Part shown: piece by piece, positions 42,777 to 52,459 of the stretch
How the letters are laid out: each line of letters opens with the position of its first letter
Position numbering within the stretch: position 1 is the first letter of the stretch
NCBI RefSeq assembly: GCF_001620065.1
Contig: NZ_LQGV01000002.1
Coordinates: 81,560-145,559 of the forward strand
Direction: 5' to 3'
DNA: 64,000 nucleotides
DNA from: Microbacterium sp. TNHR37B
GTDB lineage: Bacteria; Actinomycetota; Actinomycetes; Actinomycetales; Microbacteriaceae
The notes under the pieces: model-generated
What the model saw: only the letters and a program-made list of their open reading frames with translations
What the model was told of the DNA's origin: nothing
Databases searched by the model: none
Program-made: the position numbers and the translations under genes

Positions 42777-43593
42777 GGACGCACCGGAGCACGACGCGCC
42801 CGAGGAGACCGCCGCCGGATTCCGCGTGTCCCTCTCGAACTTCGACGGGCCGTTCGACCTCCTCCTCTCGCTCATCTCGCAGCACGAGCTCGACATCACC
42901 GAGGTCTCGCTCAGCAAGGTGACCGATGAGTTCATCTCGTATCTGAAGGGGCTGGAAGACGCGGAGGAGCTGGAGCAGGCCTCCGAGTTCCTGGTCGTGG
43001 CCGCCACGCTCCTCGACATGAAGGTCGCGGGGCTGCTGCCCCAGGGCGAGCTGGTCGATGCCGAGTCGGTCGCCCTCCTGGAGGCGCGCGACCTCCTGTT
43101 CGCCCGGCTGCTGCAGTACCGCGCGTTCAAGGAGGTCTCCGCGTGGTTCGCTCGGTGCATGCAGCGGGAGGACCGCCGGCATGTACGCGCCGTGCGCCTC
43201 GACGAGAAGTACCGCAGGGCCGTGCCGGAACTCATCTGGACCCTCTCGAAAGAGGACTTCGCCGCGATCGCGACGCTCGCCTTCACCCCGAAGGAGATCC
43301 CGCACGTTGGGCTCGACCACCTGCACGCCCCGCTCGTGTCGATCCGGGAGCAGGCGGCCGTCGTGGTGACCCTGCTGCGGGGAGCGGGGCAGCTGAACTT
43401 CCGCGAGTTGATCGCCGGCGTCGACCAGACCGGCGTGGTCGTCGCGCGTTTCCTCGCGGTGCTGGAGCTGTACCGCCATGCCGCGCTGTCGTTCGAGCAG
43501 CTGGAACCCCTCGGAGAGCTGACGCTGCGCTGGACCGCCGAACGGTGGTCCGAAGAGAACCTCGCCACACTGGGAGCCGACTATGACCGATGA
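42760..43593 (+). CDS. scpA: Segregation and condensation protein A (kleisin)
   Basis: The kleisin that bridges SMC heads in the bacterial condensin. It is a 277-residue protein with the conserved opening FRVSLSNFDGPFDLLLSLISQHELDITEVSLSKVTDEFISYL and a C-terminal winged-helix part (FRELIAGVDQTGVVVARFLAVLELYRHAALSFEQLEPLGELTL). The GTG at 42760 within the parA end gives the expected start. It overlaps scpB by 11 nt. Confidence 0.95.
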   Translation: MAPSPEDAPEHDAPEETAAGFRVSLSNFDGPFDLLLSLISQHELDITEVSLSKVTDEFISYLKGLEDAEELEQASEFLVVAATLLDMKVAGLLPQGELVDAESVALLEARDLLFARLLQYRAFKEVSAWFARCMQREDRRHVRAVRLDEKYRRAVPELIWTLSKEDFAAIATLAFTPKEIPHVGLDHLHAPLVSIREQAAVVVTLLRGAGQLNFRELIAGVDQTGVVVARFLAVLELYRHAALSFEQLEPLGELTLRWTAERWSEENLATLGADYDR

Positions 43594-44200
43594 GCCGATC
43601 GACGCCGACACCGGAGAGGACGTGCCGCTGCGTTCCCAGGCACCCGCCGATGTGACCGAGCGCATTGAGGCGATCCTGCTCGTCGTCGATGAGCCCCAGA
43701 GCCTCGTGGCGCTCGCCGCCGCCGTGGGATCTCCCGTTCCCGCCGTGCGCCAAGCCGTCGAGCGGCTCGTGGACGACTACGACGGAAAGGCCGGGGGACC
43801 GCGTCGAGGATTCGAGCTCCGCGAGGTCGGGGGCGGATGGCGGCTCTACGTCCGCGAGGAGCACGACGACCTCGTGAGCGAGTTCGTCAACGCGCAGGCA
43901 CCCACGCGCCTCTCGCAAGCGGCGCTGGAGACCCTCGCCGTGATCGCGTACAAGCAGCCCGTCACGCGCAGCCAGGTCGCCTCCATCCGCGCCGTCAACG
44001 TCGATTCGGTCGTGCGGACGCTCGTCGCCCGCGGCCTCATCACCGAGCTCTACACCGACCCCGAGACCGGTGCGATCAACTACGGCACGACCGATGCGCT
44101 GCTCGTGAACCTCGGCATCAACTCGATCGACGAGCTGCCCCACATCTCGCCGCTCCTCGACGACGGCGCCGACGGATTCGAGAGCGAGGCGTTGCGATGA
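43583..44200 (+). CDS. scpB: Segregation and condensation protein B
   Basis: The winged-helix dimer subunit of the SMC-ScpAB condensin. It has 205 residues with two winged-helix parts: ERIEAILLVVDEPQSLVALAAAVG, and the strongly kept RLSQAALETLAVIAYKQPVTRSQVASIRAVNVDSVVRTL. It overlaps scpA and the following rluB-like gene (4 nt), so all three are coupled. Confidence 0.96.
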   Translation: MTDEPIDADTGEDVPLRSQAPADVTERIEAILLVVDEPQSLVALAAAVGSPVPAVRQAVERLVDDYDGKAGGPRRGFELREVGGGWRLYVREEHDDLVSEFVNAQAPTRLSQAALETLAVIAYKQPVTRSQVASIRAVNVDSVVRTLVARGLITELYTDPETGAINYGTTDALLVNLGINSIDELPHISPLLDDGADGFESEALR

Positions 44201-44961
44201 CGGACGGAACCGAGGCGGAGGGCGTGCGGCTGCAGAAGGTGCTGGCCAATGCCGGCGTGGCCTCGCGCCGCGTGTGCGAGCAGTACATCGTGGAGGGCCG
44301 GGTGCGCGTCAACGGGCGCGTGGTGACCGAGCTCGGCACGCGCATCGATCCCACCGTGGACCTCGTCGACGTCGACGGCACGGCCGTGCAGCTGGACGCC
44401 ACCAAGCGCTACGTGCTCCTCAACAAGCCGACCGGCGTCGTGTCGTCGATGAAGGACGAGAAGGGACGCCCGGACCTCCGGCGGTTCACGAAGGAGTGGC
44501 CCGAGCGGCTCTACAACGTCGGCCGCTTGGACGCCGAGACGAGCGGCCTGCTCGTGCTCACGAACGACGGCGATCTCGCCCACGTGCTCGCCCACCCCTC
44601 GTTCGGGGTGACGAAGGTGTATATCGCCAAGGTCACCGGCCGGGTATCGCCGCAGACGATCGCCGCCCTCACTCGCGGCGTCGACCTGGAAGACGGGCCG
44701 ATCGCCGCCGACAAGGCGCGGCTCCTCGATGTCAGCAGCGGCACGAGCCTCGTGGAGCTCACCCTGCACTCGGGGCGCAACCGCATCGTCCGCCGCATGA
44801 TGGCGGCCGTCGGGCATCCCGTCGTCGAGCTCGTGCGGCGCCAGTTCGGCCCGCTCCACCTGGGAACCCTCCCCGCGGGGCGCGCCCGGGAGTTGACTAC
44901 AGTAGAACGCGGCGCGCTGCTCACTCTCGCGCGCGAGGCGGCCCCGCCGCCGGCATCCTGA
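44197..44961 (+). CDS. rluB: Pseudouridine synthase of the RluB/RsuA family
   Basis: Modifies a uridine in 23S (or 16S) rRNA to pseudouridine. It is a 254-residue enzyme with an N-terminal S4 domain (RLQKVLANAGVASRRVCEQYI) and the catalytic Asp D112 in NVGRLDAETSGLLVLTNDG. The scpB-rluB-cmk-der neighbourhood supports RluB, though the exact target base cannot be read from sequence. The ATG overlaps the scpB stop. Confidence 0.9.
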   Translation: MTDGTEAEGVRLQKVLANAGVASRRVCEQYIVEGRVRVNGRVVTELGTRIDPTVDLVDVDGTAVQLDATKRYVLLNKPTGVVSSMKDEKGRPDLRRFTKEWPERLYNVGRLDAETSGLLVLTNDGDLAHVLAHPSFGVTKVYIAKVTGRVSPQTIAALTRGVDLEDGPIAADKARLLDVSSGTSLVELTLHSGRNRIVRRMMAAVGHPVVELVRRQFGPLHLGTLPAGRARELTTVERGALLTLAREAAPPPAS

Positions 44962-44986
44962 AGCGACCCCCGAAAGCGGAGAAGCC

Positions 44987-46111
44987 GTGACCGACTCGAG
45001 CTCCCCTGACGCACGCGCTCGCGCCGCGCGCACGTCGGGGACGGTGCGCATCGTCGGCGCGGGGCTCCTCGGGTCGAGCATCGGTCACGCCCTGCGCCCG
45101 CTCGGCGTGGACGTCGTGCTCGCCGACGCGTCGCCCGCACAGCTGCGGCTCGCCGTCGACTACGGGGCCGGGCGCCCTGCACGCGACGACGACGCCCCTG
45201 CGCTCATCGTGGTCGCGGTGCCGCCGGACGTCGTGGCCGACGTGGTCGAGCGCGAGCTCGCCGACTACCCCGACGCGGTCGTGACCGACGTCGCGAGCGT
45301 CAAGCTCGAGCCGCTCCGCGTGCTGCGCGAGCGCGGCGTGACCCTCACCCGCTACATCGGCTCCCACCCCATGGCGGGGCGGGAGCGCGGCGGTGCGATC
45401 TCCGCGCGCGCCGACATCTTCGTGGGGCGGCCGTGGGTCGTCTGCCGCGACGACGACACTCCCGCGCGCGCCCTCGCCCTCGTCGAAGGGCTGGCGCTCG
45501 ACCTCGGAGCCATGCCGATCGAGATGACCCCCGAAGAGCACGACCGCGGGGTCGCGATCGTCTCGCACGTGCCGCAGCTGGTCGCCTCCCTCCTTGCGGG
45601 GCGTTTCGTCGAGGCGCCGGACGAGTCGCTGCGGCTGGCCGGTCAAGGAGTGCGGGACATGACGCGGATCGCCGCCTCGGCGCCGGAGCTCTGGGTCCAG
45701 ATCCTCGGCGCGAACGCTGAACCGGTCGTCGATGTGCTCGACGCGCTCGCGGGAGACCTGCAGGCCGTCGCCTCGGCGCTGCGCGCGCCGGATGCGGCGG
45801 GAGCCCGACGCGCCGTGGCCGAGACGATCCGACGCGGCAACGACGGTGTCGAACGCCTCCCCGGCAAGCACGGACAGAACCGCCGTTTCGAGCAGCTCGT
45901 CGTCATGGTCGACGACACCCCGGGCCAGCTCGGACGCCTGTTCGGAGAGCTCGGCGAACTCCACGTGAACGTCGAAGACCTGCGCCTGGAGCACTCTCCG
46001 GGCGCCCAGTTCGGCCTCGCCGACATCAGCGTCGACCCGGCCGTGCTGCGGCACGCCGTCGACGGTCTGGAAGCGCGCGGCTGGAAGATTGCGAGCCTCA
46101 CCAATGACTGA
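44987..46111 (+). CDS. tyrA: Prephenate dehydrogenase
   Basis: Converts prephenate to 4-hydroxyphenylpyruvate with NAD+ in tyrosine synthesis. It has 374 residues: the dinucleotide-binding loop [10 protein letters not shown] at 24-33, the catalytic region [12 protein letters not shown], and a C-terminal ACT domain from about residue 300 ([33 protein letters not shown]), which normally senses tyrosine for feedback control. A GTG start is used. It overlaps cmk by 8 nt. Confidence 0.94.
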   Translation: MTDSSSPDARARAARTSGTVRIVGAGLLGSSIGHALRPLGVDVVLADASPAQLRLAVDYGAGRPARDDDAPALIVVAVPPDVVADVVERELADYPDAVVTDVASVKLEPLRVLRERGVTLTRYIGSHPMAGRERGGAISARADIFVGRPWVVCRDDDTPARALALVEGLALDLGAMPIEMTPEEHDRGVAIVSHVPQLVASLLAGRFVEAPDESLRLAGQGVRDMTRIAASAPELWVQILGANAEPVVDVLDALAGDLQAVASALRAPDAAGARRAVAETIRRGNDGVERLPGKHGQNRRFEQLVVMVDDTPGQLGRLFGELGELHVNVEDLRLEHSPGAQFGLADISVDPAVLRHAVDGLEARGWKIASLTND

Positions 46112-46814
46112 TCCTTCCCCCTCCGGCGCCCCGCGCGACGAGGACGTCGTCGCCGTCGCGATCGACGGCCCCGCCGGCTCCGGCAAGTCCAGCGTCTCCA
46201 AGGAGCTGGCGCGGCGCCTCGGCTACGGCTACCTCGACACGGGGGCGGCCTATCGCGCACTGGCGTGGCACGTGCTCGAGCACGGCGCCGACACCTCCGA
46301 CGCGTCGGCCGTCATCGACGCCGCAGGCGACTTCGACTACGCGATCTCCCTCGACCCCGACGACTACTGGGTCACGGTCGGGGGAGTGCCCGTCACCGAG
46401 GCGATCCGCGATCCCCGCGTGTCGGGGGCCGTCAGCGGCGTCGCGCGCGTGCCCGTGGTCCGCGAGTCGGTCAACGCGATGTTCCGTGCCCTCGTCGCCG
46501 ACTCCGACCGCCCCGGCGTGATCGTGGAGGGCCGCGACATCACGACGGTCGTCTTCCCCGACGCTCCCGTCCGCATCCTCCTCACCGCCGCCCCCGAGGT
46601 GCGCGCCGCCCGGCGCAGCGCCGAGGTGACCGGCCAGGACTCCGCCGAGGTGGCCGCCGCGCTCCACAAACGCGACGCGGCCGACTCGAAGGTGGTCGAC
46701 TTCCTCACCGCCGCTCCCGGCGTGACCGTGGTCGACTCCACCGAACTGAACTTCGACCAGACCGTGGCTGCCGTCCTCGACGTCATCCGGGTCGGAACGG
46801 GAACCTCCGCATGA
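46104..46814 (+). CDS. cmk: Cytidylate kinase
   Basis: Phosphorylates CMP and dCMP. It is a 236-residue kinase with P-loop GPAGSGKSS at 22-30, the substrate motif [27 protein letters not shown] for the CMP-binding Arg/Asp, and the lid [13 protein letters not shown]. The ATG at 46104 starts inside the tyrA stop region. Its stop overlaps the der ATG by 4 nt. Confidence 0.96.
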   Translation: MTDPSPSGAPRDEDVVAVAIDGPAGSGKSSVSKELARRLGYGYLDTGAAYRALAWHVLEHGADTSDASAVIDAAGDFDYAISLDPDDYWVTVGGVPVTEAIRDPRVSGAVSGVARVPVVRESVNAMFRALVADSDRPGVIVEGRDITTVVFPDAPVRILLTAAPEVRAARRSAEVTGQDSAEVAAALHKRDAADSKVVDFLTAAPGVTVVDSTELNFDQTVAAVLDVIRVGTGTSA

Positions 46815-48337
46815 TCACCTCCGACGACGAGTACGAGGGCGGCCCCGACCACCTCGAAGAGAAGCTCGCGAACCTCGACGAGGAACTTGCCGATCAGCGG
46901 GCTGCGGCGCTGCGTGCGTCGCTGTCCGACTACGAGCTCGACGATGACGACGCGGAGCTGCTCGCGGGCTTCACCGCCGGTGGCGAAGTCGTGGAGGTCC
47001 TTCCCGCCCTCCCGGTTGTCGCGATCGTGGGGCGGCCCAACGTCGGGAAGTCGGCGCTCGTCAACCGCATCCTCGGCCGGCGTGAGGCGGTCGTGGAGGA
47101 CACCCCCGGGGTCACCCGCGACCGCGTGACGTACAAGGCGGAGTGGATGGACCGCCGCTTCACCCTCGTCGACACGGGTGGGTGGGAGCCCGACGCCAAG
47201 GGCATCGATCGCTCGGTGGCCGCACAGGCCGAGGTCGCGATCGACCTGTCCGACGTCGTCCTGTTCGTCGTCGACGCGATGGTGGGAGCCACCGCGACCG
47301 ACGAGCAGGTCGTGCGTCTTCTCCGCAAGGCCGACAAGCCGGTGTTCCTCGTCGCGAACAAGATCGACGACGCCCGGCAGGAGCCCGAAGCCGCCGCCCT
47401 CTGGAACCTGGGCCTGGGGGAGCCGCACCCTGTGTCGGCGATCCACGGTCGCGGGGTCGCCGACCTCCTCGACGAGGTCATGAAGGTGCTCCCCGAGGTA
47501 TCGGCGGTCGCCAAGAACGAGCTCGGCGGGCCGCGTCGCGTCGCGATCCTCGGCCGCCCGAACGTCGGCAAGTCGTCGCTTCTCAACAAGGCCGCGGGCG
47601 AAGAGCGTGTGGTCGTCAACGAGCTCGCCGGTACCACGCGCGATCCCGTCGACGAGATCGTGGAGCTCGGCGGTCGACTCTGGCGCCTCGTCGACACCGC
47701 GGGGATCCGCCGCCGCGTCCACCTGCAGCAGGGCGCCGACTTCTACGCGTCGCTGCGCACCTCGGCTGCGCTGGAGAAGGCGGAGGTCGCCGTCGTCGTG
47801 CTCGATGTGTCCGAGCCGCTCAGCGAGCAGGACGTGCGCATCATCGACCTGGTCCTGGAGTCGGGGCGCGCGCTCGTGCTCGCGTTCAACAAGTGGGACC
47901 GCCTCAACGACGACGACATGGAGAACGCCGATCGCCGCCGCTACCTGGAGCGCGAGATCGAGCAGGACCTCGCCCACGTCTCCTGGGCTCCGCGGGTGAA
48001 CATCTCCGCCCGCACCGGTCGGCACCTCGACAAGCTCGTTCCGGCGCTGGAGACCGCGCTGGAGTCGTGGGACCAGCGCATCCCCACCGGCAAGTTCAAC
48101 GCCTTCCTCGCCGAGCTCGTCGCCGAGCACCCGCACCCGCTCCGTGGCGGCAAGCAGCCGCGCATCCTGTTCGGCACGCAGGCCTCCACGCGGCCGCCGA
48201 CTTTCGTGCTGTTCACGACCGGATTCCTCGACCCGGGCTATCGCCGGTTCATCCAGCGGCGCCTGCGCGAGATCTTCGGCTTCGAGGGCACGCCCATCGT
48301 CACCAACATGCGCGTGCGGGAGCGCCGCCAGCGCTGA
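46811..48337 (+). CDS. der: Ribosome-assembly GTPase Der (EngA)
   Basis: A double GTPase needed for 50S ribosome maturation. It has 508 residues: an acidic N-terminal extension of about 65 residues (typical of actinobacterial Der), G domain 1 with GRPNVGKS at 74-81, [12 protein letters not shown] and NKID, G domain 2 with a second GRPNVGKSS near residue 248, DTAGI and NKWD, and a C-terminal KH-like domain ending in [11 protein letters not shown]. It is the last gene of the parA-scpAB-rluB-tyrA-cmk-der operon. Confidence 0.97.
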   Translation: MITSDDEYEGGPDHLEEKLANLDEELADQRAAALRASLSDYELDDDDAELLAGFTAGGEVVEVLPALPVVAIVGRPNVGKSALVNRILGRREAVVEDTPGVTRDRVTYKAEWMDRRFTLVDTGGWEPDAKGIDRSVAAQAEVAIDLSDVVLFVVDAMVGATATDEQVVRLLRKADKPVFLVANKIDDARQEPEAAALWNLGLGEPHPVSAIHGRGVADLLDEVMKVLPEVSAVAKNELGGPRRVAILGRPNVGKSSLLNKAAGEERVVVNELAGTTRDPVDEIVELGGRLWRLVDTAGIRRRVHLQQGADFYASLRTSAALEKAEVAVVVLDVSEPLSEQDVRIIDLVLESGRALVLAFNKWDRLNDDDMENADRRRYLEREIEQDLAHVSWAPRVNISARTGRHLDKLVPALETALESWDQRIPTGKFNAFLAELVAEHPHPLRGGKQPRILFGTQASTRPPTFVLFTTGFLDPGYRRFIQRRLREIFGFEGTPIVTNMRVRERRQR

Positions 48338-48385
48338 TCCGGGCGCAACGACGGCGCGCGGCCAGGCCGGGCGTCAGGCTCGGCC

Positions 48386-49114
48386 TCAGCGGATCTCGAA
48401 TGACGCGAACCGTTCCGCGGGGAGCCGGTCGAGGTGGAGCGGGCTCGCCTCGGGGGTGACGCGCGGAAGCGGGGTGCGTGTGCCCGGCTCACGGAACCGC
48501 TGCACGGCCCAGCATTCCACGCCGGCGTCGGCGAGGCGGCAGCCGAGGTCGATCAGGCCTTCGTCGTCGATCGCGGCGGGATGGACCGTTGTCCGCACCT
48601 CGTACTCCAGCGGATGCCGCGTGCCCGAGCGCAGGAGGTTGTGCGCGAGCACGAGCTCCAGCGACCGCCACGCGTGATCGCCGCTCGGTCCGCGTCCGGT
48701 GACCTTCGCATAGTCGGCGCGCTCGGCCTTGATGTCCAGGCCCACCCAGTCCACGAACGGCAGCGCCTTCGCCAGCAGCGACGGGTAGGCGCCGCCGGTG
48801 TGGAGCCCCACCTTGAACCCCAGGGCGCGCACCACCTGCAGCGCGGGAATCAACCCGCGCTGCATGGTGGGCTCGCCGCCGCTGAACACCACGCCGTCGA
48901 GCAGTCCGATCCGGTCGCACAGGAGATCGGTGACGTCGCTCCAGCTGAAGACCGTCTCGCCGCGCGGGTCGATGAGGGCGGGGTTGTGGCAGTAGAAGCA
49001 GTCCCACGGACAGCCCTGGAGGAACACGGTGGCCACGAGCATGTCGGGCCAGTCCACCGTCGAGAACGGCGTGATGCCGGCGACCCTCAGATCGTACGGT
49101 GCGAGCTCTTCCAT
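48386..49114 (-). CDS. nrdG: Anaerobic ribonucleotide reductase activase
   Basis: A radical SAM enzyme (242 aa) that installs the glycyl radical on NrdD. The iron-sulfur cysteines are C35, C39 and C42 in QGCPWDCFYCHNP, followed by the SAM-binding GGEPTMQ. A long partner domain follows (LGLDIKAERADYAKVTG, EYEVRTTVHP). Its start lies 28 nt inside the end of nrdD. The enzyme only works without oxygen, so it signals an anaerobic or micro-oxic lifestyle option. Confidence 0.93.
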   Translation of the reverse strand: MEELAPYDLRVAGITPFSTVDWPDMLVATVFLQGCPWDCFYCHNPALIDPRGETVFSWSDVTDLLCDRIGLLDGVVFSGGEPTMQRGLIPALQVVRALGFKVGLHTGGAYPSLLAKALPFVDWVGLDIKAERADYAKVTGRGPSGDHAWRSLELVLAHNLLRSGTRHPLEYEVRTTVHPAAIDDEGLIDLGCRLADAGVECWAVQRFREPGTRTPLPRVTPEASPLHLDRLPAERFASFEIR

Positions 49115-50919
49115 CGTTCCTCCTCGACCGATGGCGGCGCTTGGAAGTACCGCCGCTCTTCAGCTTCGCCCTTCTTGCCGATGTTGAAGGAGGCGATCGG
49201 CCGGAAGTAACCCATGACGCGCGTCCACACCTCGCACTCGGAGCCGCATGCCGGACACGTGGGGTGCTCGCCGGAGCGGTAACCGTGACGCGGGCAGATC
49301 GAGAACGTCGGGGTGATCGTGATGTAGGGGAGGCGGAAGTTCTCCAGCGACCGCCGGACGAACTCGCGGCACGCCGCGGCGGAGGTCATCGCCTCGCCGA
49401 GGTAGAGGTGGAGGACCGTCCCGCCGGTGTACTTCTGCTGCAGCGGCTCCTGCATCGCCATCGCGAGGAACGGGTCGGCCGTGTACCCCACGGGCAGCTG
49501 CGAGGAGTTGGTGTAGTACGGCTTGTCGTCGGTGCCGGCGTGGCGGATGCCGTCGGCGCCGAAGCGGGCGACGTCTTCCTTCGCGAACCGGTACGTCGTT
49601 CCTTCTGCGGGGGTGGCCTCCAGGTTGAACATGTGCCCGGTCGACTCCTGGAACTCCACCATGCGCTCCCGCACGTGATCGAGCAGACGCGTGGCGAGGG
49701 CTGTCCCCGCTTCGGTCGTGATGTCGTCGCTGTCGCGGGTGAGGTTCCGGACGTACTCGTTGATGCCGTTGACGCCGATCGTGGAGAAGTGGTTGTCGAG
49801 CGTGCCGAGGTAGCGCTGGGTGTAGGGGAAGAGCCCGCCCTCGAGGTGCTCGCCGATCACGGCGCGCTTGGCCACGAGGCTGTCGCGGGCGATCTCCAGC
49901 AGCTCGTCGAGCCGCGCCAGGGCGGCGTCCTCGTCGCCGGAGTGCACGAACCCGAGTCGTGCGCAGTTGATCGTGACGACGCCGATCGATCCCGTCTGCT
50001 CCGCCGACCCGAACAGGCCGTTGCCGCGCTTGAGGAGCTCGGTGAGGTCCAGCTGCAGCCGGCAGCACATGGAGCGGATCATGTGGGGGTCGAGATCGGA
50101 GTTGACGAAGTTCTGGAAGTAGGGGAGCCCGTACTTCGCCGTCATCGCGAACAGGGCCTCGACGTGGGGTCCCTCCCAGTCGAAGTCGCGCGTGATGTTG
50201 TAGGTGGGGATGGGGAAGGTGAACGCGCGGCCGTCGGAATCGCCCTCGGTCATCACCTCGATGAAGGCGCGGTTGATGACGCCCATCTCCTCCGCGAGGT
50301 CGCCGTAGGTGAAGTCCTGCACCGTGCCGCCGACGAGCGGGCGCTGCGTGGCGAGGTCGTCGGGACACACCCAGTCGAAGGTGAGGTTGGTGAAGGGCGT
50401 CTGCGTGCCCCAGCGCGAGGGCACGTTGAGGTTGAAGATGAACTCCTGCATCGCCTGGCGGACGTCGTCGTAGCTGAGGCCGTCGATCCGGACGTAGGGG
50501 GCGAGGTAGGTGTCGAAGGAGCTGAACGCCTGCGCCCCGGCCCACTCGTTCTGCAGGGTGCCGAGGAAGTTGACGAGCTGACCCAGGGCGCTGGAGAAAT
50601 GCTTCGGCGGGCGGGAGGAGATCTTCCCCGTCACCCCGTTGAAGCCCTGTTCCAGCACCATCCGCAGCGACCAGCCGGCGCAGTATCCCGCGAACACGTC
50701 GAGGTCGTGGATGTGGAGGTCGCCGTCGCGGTGCGCCTGCCCGGCCTCGGGGGCGTACACCTCGTCGAGCCAGTAGTTGGCGATGAGCTTTCCGGCGGAG
50801 TTGAGGATCATGCCGCCGAGCGAGTAGCCCTGGTTCGCGTTGGCGTTGACCCGCCAATCGGCTCGGGACAGGTACTCGTCGATCGTGTCGGCGACGGTGA
50901 TGGCGTGCGGGGAAGCCAT
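49087..50919 (-). CDS. nrdD: Anaerobic (class III) ribonucleoside-triphosphate reductase
   Basis: Makes dNTPs from NTPs in the absence of oxygen with a glycyl radical. It is a 610-residue protein; the radical glycine is G570 in WTRVMGYFRP, preceded by the zinc-site cysteines in SICPRHGYRSGEHPTCPACGSECE. The active-site Cys is probably the one in VTINCARLGF. The ATG at 50919 has a GAGG-type ribosome-binding site; the longer upstream frame lacks protein character. No N-terminal ATP-cone is visible, so the allosteric activity site may be missing. Control by NrdR is implied by a box 54 bp upstream. Confidence 0.93.
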   Translation of the reverse strand: MASPHAITVADTIDEYLSRADWRVNANANQGYSLGGMILNSAGKLIANYWLDEVYAPEAGQAHRDGDLHIHDLDVFAGYCAGWSLRMVLEQGFNGVTGKISSRPPKHFSSALGQLVNFLGTLQNEWAGAQAFSSFDTYLAPYVRIDGLSYDDVRQAMQEFIFNLNVPSRWGTQTPFTNLTFDWVCPDDLATQRPLVGGTVQDFTYGDLAEEMGVINRAFIEVMTEGDSDGRAFTFPIPTYNITRDFDWEGPHVEALFAMTAKYGLPYFQNFVNSDLDPHMIRSMCCRLQLDLTELLKRGNGLFGSAEQTGSIGVVTINCARLGFVHSGDEDAALARLDELLEIARDSLVAKRAVIGEHLEGGLFPYTQRYLGTLDNHFSTIGVNGINEYVRNLTRDSDDITTEAGTALATRLLDHVRERMVEFQESTGHMFNLEATPAEGTTYRFAKEDVARFGADGIRHAGTDDKPYYTNSSQLPVGYTADPFLAMAMQEPLQQKYTGGTVLHLYLGEAMTSAAACREFVRRSLENFRLPYITITPTFSICPRHGYRSGEHPTCPACGSECEVWTRVMGYFRPIASFNIGKKGEAEERRYFQAPPSVEEERWKSSHRTI

Positions 50920-50972
50920 GGATTTCCTCTCTGAGAAGATGAGCAGCGACCGGGGCCGCCGAGGTGGTCTGA

Positions 50973-50988
50973 CCACAATATGTAGTGG
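50973..50988 (-). promoter_or_regulatory. NrdR box upstream of nrdD
   Basis: CCACAATATGTAGTGG matches the NrdR consensus ACACWATATWTWGTGT at 13 of 16 positions and is a near-perfect inverted repeat, 54 bp before the nrdD start. NrdR represses reductase operons when dATP/ATP is high. It usually binds two boxes; I find only one here. Confidence 0.75.
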
Positions 50989-51122
50989 TGTCGAGGGAAA
51001 GGAAGCGCAGATGTGGCGTGTCGCGATTCTCATCCACGCGGCTCGCTCTCGGTCGGCGGTTCGCGCTGGGCATCGGGCCGGGCATCGCGTCGGGGGAGGG
51101 CGGGGTGTGCCAGGCTGGTCGG

Positions 51123-52016
51123 GTGACGATCGTTCCTCCCGAGCCCGGCGAGCCGCGGCGCCCGCACGGGCCGCGCGACTCGGGCGATGCGTGGGTCGTC
51201 GCCGACGACGGCACCCGATACTGGGGGCGCTATGGGGCGGCGGGGCTCCTGGCCCTCGACCCGGAGCGCGGCGTGCTGCTGCAGCACCGGGTGGCGTGGA
51301 GTCACCACGGCGACACGTGGGCCCTCCCCGGCGGTGCGCGACACGAGGGGGAGTCGGCGTGCGACGGCGCGCTCCGCGAGTCGGCGGAGGAGGCCGGGGT
51401 TCCCGCCGAGGCGGTCTCGGCGAGGCTCATCAGCGTGTTCGATGTCGGCATCTGGACCTACAGCACCGTCGTGGCCGACGTCGTCGTGCCGTTCGAGCCG
51501 GTGATCAGCGACCCGGAGAGCCGGGAGCTTGCCTGGGTGCCGATCGACCGGATCGACTCGTATCCGCTGCATCCGGGGTTCGCGGCGTCGTGGCGCACTC
51601 TCCGTCCGCTCCTCGACGTGCGACCGGTGGTCGTGGTCGACGCGGCCAATGTGGTCGGGTCGGTGCCCGACGGATGGTGGAAGGACCGCGCCGGTGCCGC
51701 GGAACGGCTCATGGAGCGCCTGGCGGCGTGGCGACGGGGCGGGGTGCCGGCGGCAGCGCTGGGGCTCTCGGAGCGCGAGTGGTTTCCCGAGATCGTCGTG
51801 GTGCTGGAGGGGGCGGCCCGCGCGGCGGCCGACGTTCCGGGCCTGCGGATCCTGCGCGCGGCCGGGCAGGGCGACGACGCGATCGCCGAGGCGGCGGCGT
51901 CGGAGCGGGCGGCAGGATGCGTCGTCACGGTGGTGACGAGCGACCGCGGGCTCGCCGAACGTGTGGCTGGTGTGGCGACGGTCGAGTCGGTGTCGTGGCT
52001 GAGGGACCTGCTCTGA
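51123..52016 (+). CDS. NUDIX hydrolase fused to a NYN/PIN-like nuclease domain
   Basis: A 297-residue protein with two parts. Residues 25-155 form a NUDIX domain with a full box between G71 and V93 (RESAEEAGV in it), preceded by HRVAWSHHGDTWALPG. Residues from about 164 begin VVVVDAANVVGSVPDGWWKDR, continue with IVVVLEGAARAAADVP and end VVTVVTSDRGLAERVAGVATVESVSWLRDLL. The spaced Asp residues and the DAANVVGS/TSDRGL motifs are those of NYN or YacP-like PIN-type ribonucleases. The gene is divergent from nrdD. GTG 51123 gives a start just before the NUDIX fold. Fusion of a nucleotide hydrolase with a nuclease-like domain suggests action on RNA or modified nucleotides; this is inference. Confidence 0.75.
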   Translation: MTIVPPEPGEPRRPHGPRDSGDAWVVADDGTRYWGRYGAAGLLALDPERGVLLQHRVAWSHHGDTWALPGGARHEGESACDGALRESAEEAGVPAEAVSARLISVFDVGIWTYSTVVADVVVPFEPVISDPESRELAWVPIDRIDSYPLHPGFAASWRTLRPLLDVRPVVVVDAANVVGSVPDGWWKDRAGAAERLMERLAAWRRGGVPAAALGLSEREWFPEIVVVLEGAARAAADVPGLRILRAAGQGDDAIAEAAASERAAGCVVTVVTSDRGLAERVAGVATVESVSWLRDLL

Positions 52017-52441
52017 ACGGGCGGCCTGCGGCGCGCCCGGGCTCGGCGGCGAGACGGGTGTGGGCGGCCGTCGGGATCGTGGTGGTCGTGGCGGCGGGAT
52101 TGTTCGTGCACACGCAGCTGCCCGACACCGCGGCGACCGACATCGCGGGCGATGCGCTGTACGCGGTCGTGGCGTATCTCGCGGTCGTGTTCATCGCGCC
52201 GCGTCTCGCGTCGCGGTGGGCAGGTCTGATCGCCGCGGGATGGTGCGTGGCGGTGGAGCTCTTCCAGCTGACGGGGCTGCCGCTGGCGTGGGGCGCGGCG
52301 TTCTCCCCGATCATGCTCGTGCTGGGGACCGTGTTCGACGCGCGGGATCTCGTGATCTACGTCGTGGCGGTGGCCGTGGTCGCGGCGGGGGATCGGCTGC
52401 TGCGCGCGCGGCGTCGGCGCAGGCCAGGCGCCACCGACTGA
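51995..52441 (+). CDS. DUF2809 family small membrane protein
   Basis: About 148 residues with four hydrophobic helices (VWAAVGIVVVVAAGLFVHTQL, DALYAVVAYLAVVFIAPRL, LIAAGWCVAVELFQLTGLPL, DLVIYVVAVAVVAAGDRLL). The pattern matches DUF2809, of unknown function. The start is uncertain: GTG at 51995 overlaps the NUDIX gene by 22 nt, and a CTG at 52013 is another option; no ATG is available before the first helix. Confidence 0.72.
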   Translation: MAEGPALNGRPAARPGSAARRVWAAVGIVVVVAAGLFVHTQLPDTAATDIAGDALYAVVAYLAVVFIAPRLASRWAGLIAAGWCVAVELFQLTGLPLAWGAAFSPIMLVLGTVFDARDLVIYVVAVAVVAAGDRLLRARRRRRPGATD

Positions 52442-52459
52442 GGGACGCGGCGGCCGGGC

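Noticed and set aside
46364..48136. A 590-codon open frame on the minus strand opposite cmk and der
   Set aside because: It is the mirror of the strong codon bias of real genes; no start signal and no protein family pattern. The same holds for the 705-codon frame opposite pyrG (35149-37266) and the 609-codon extension upstream of the AAA ATPase.
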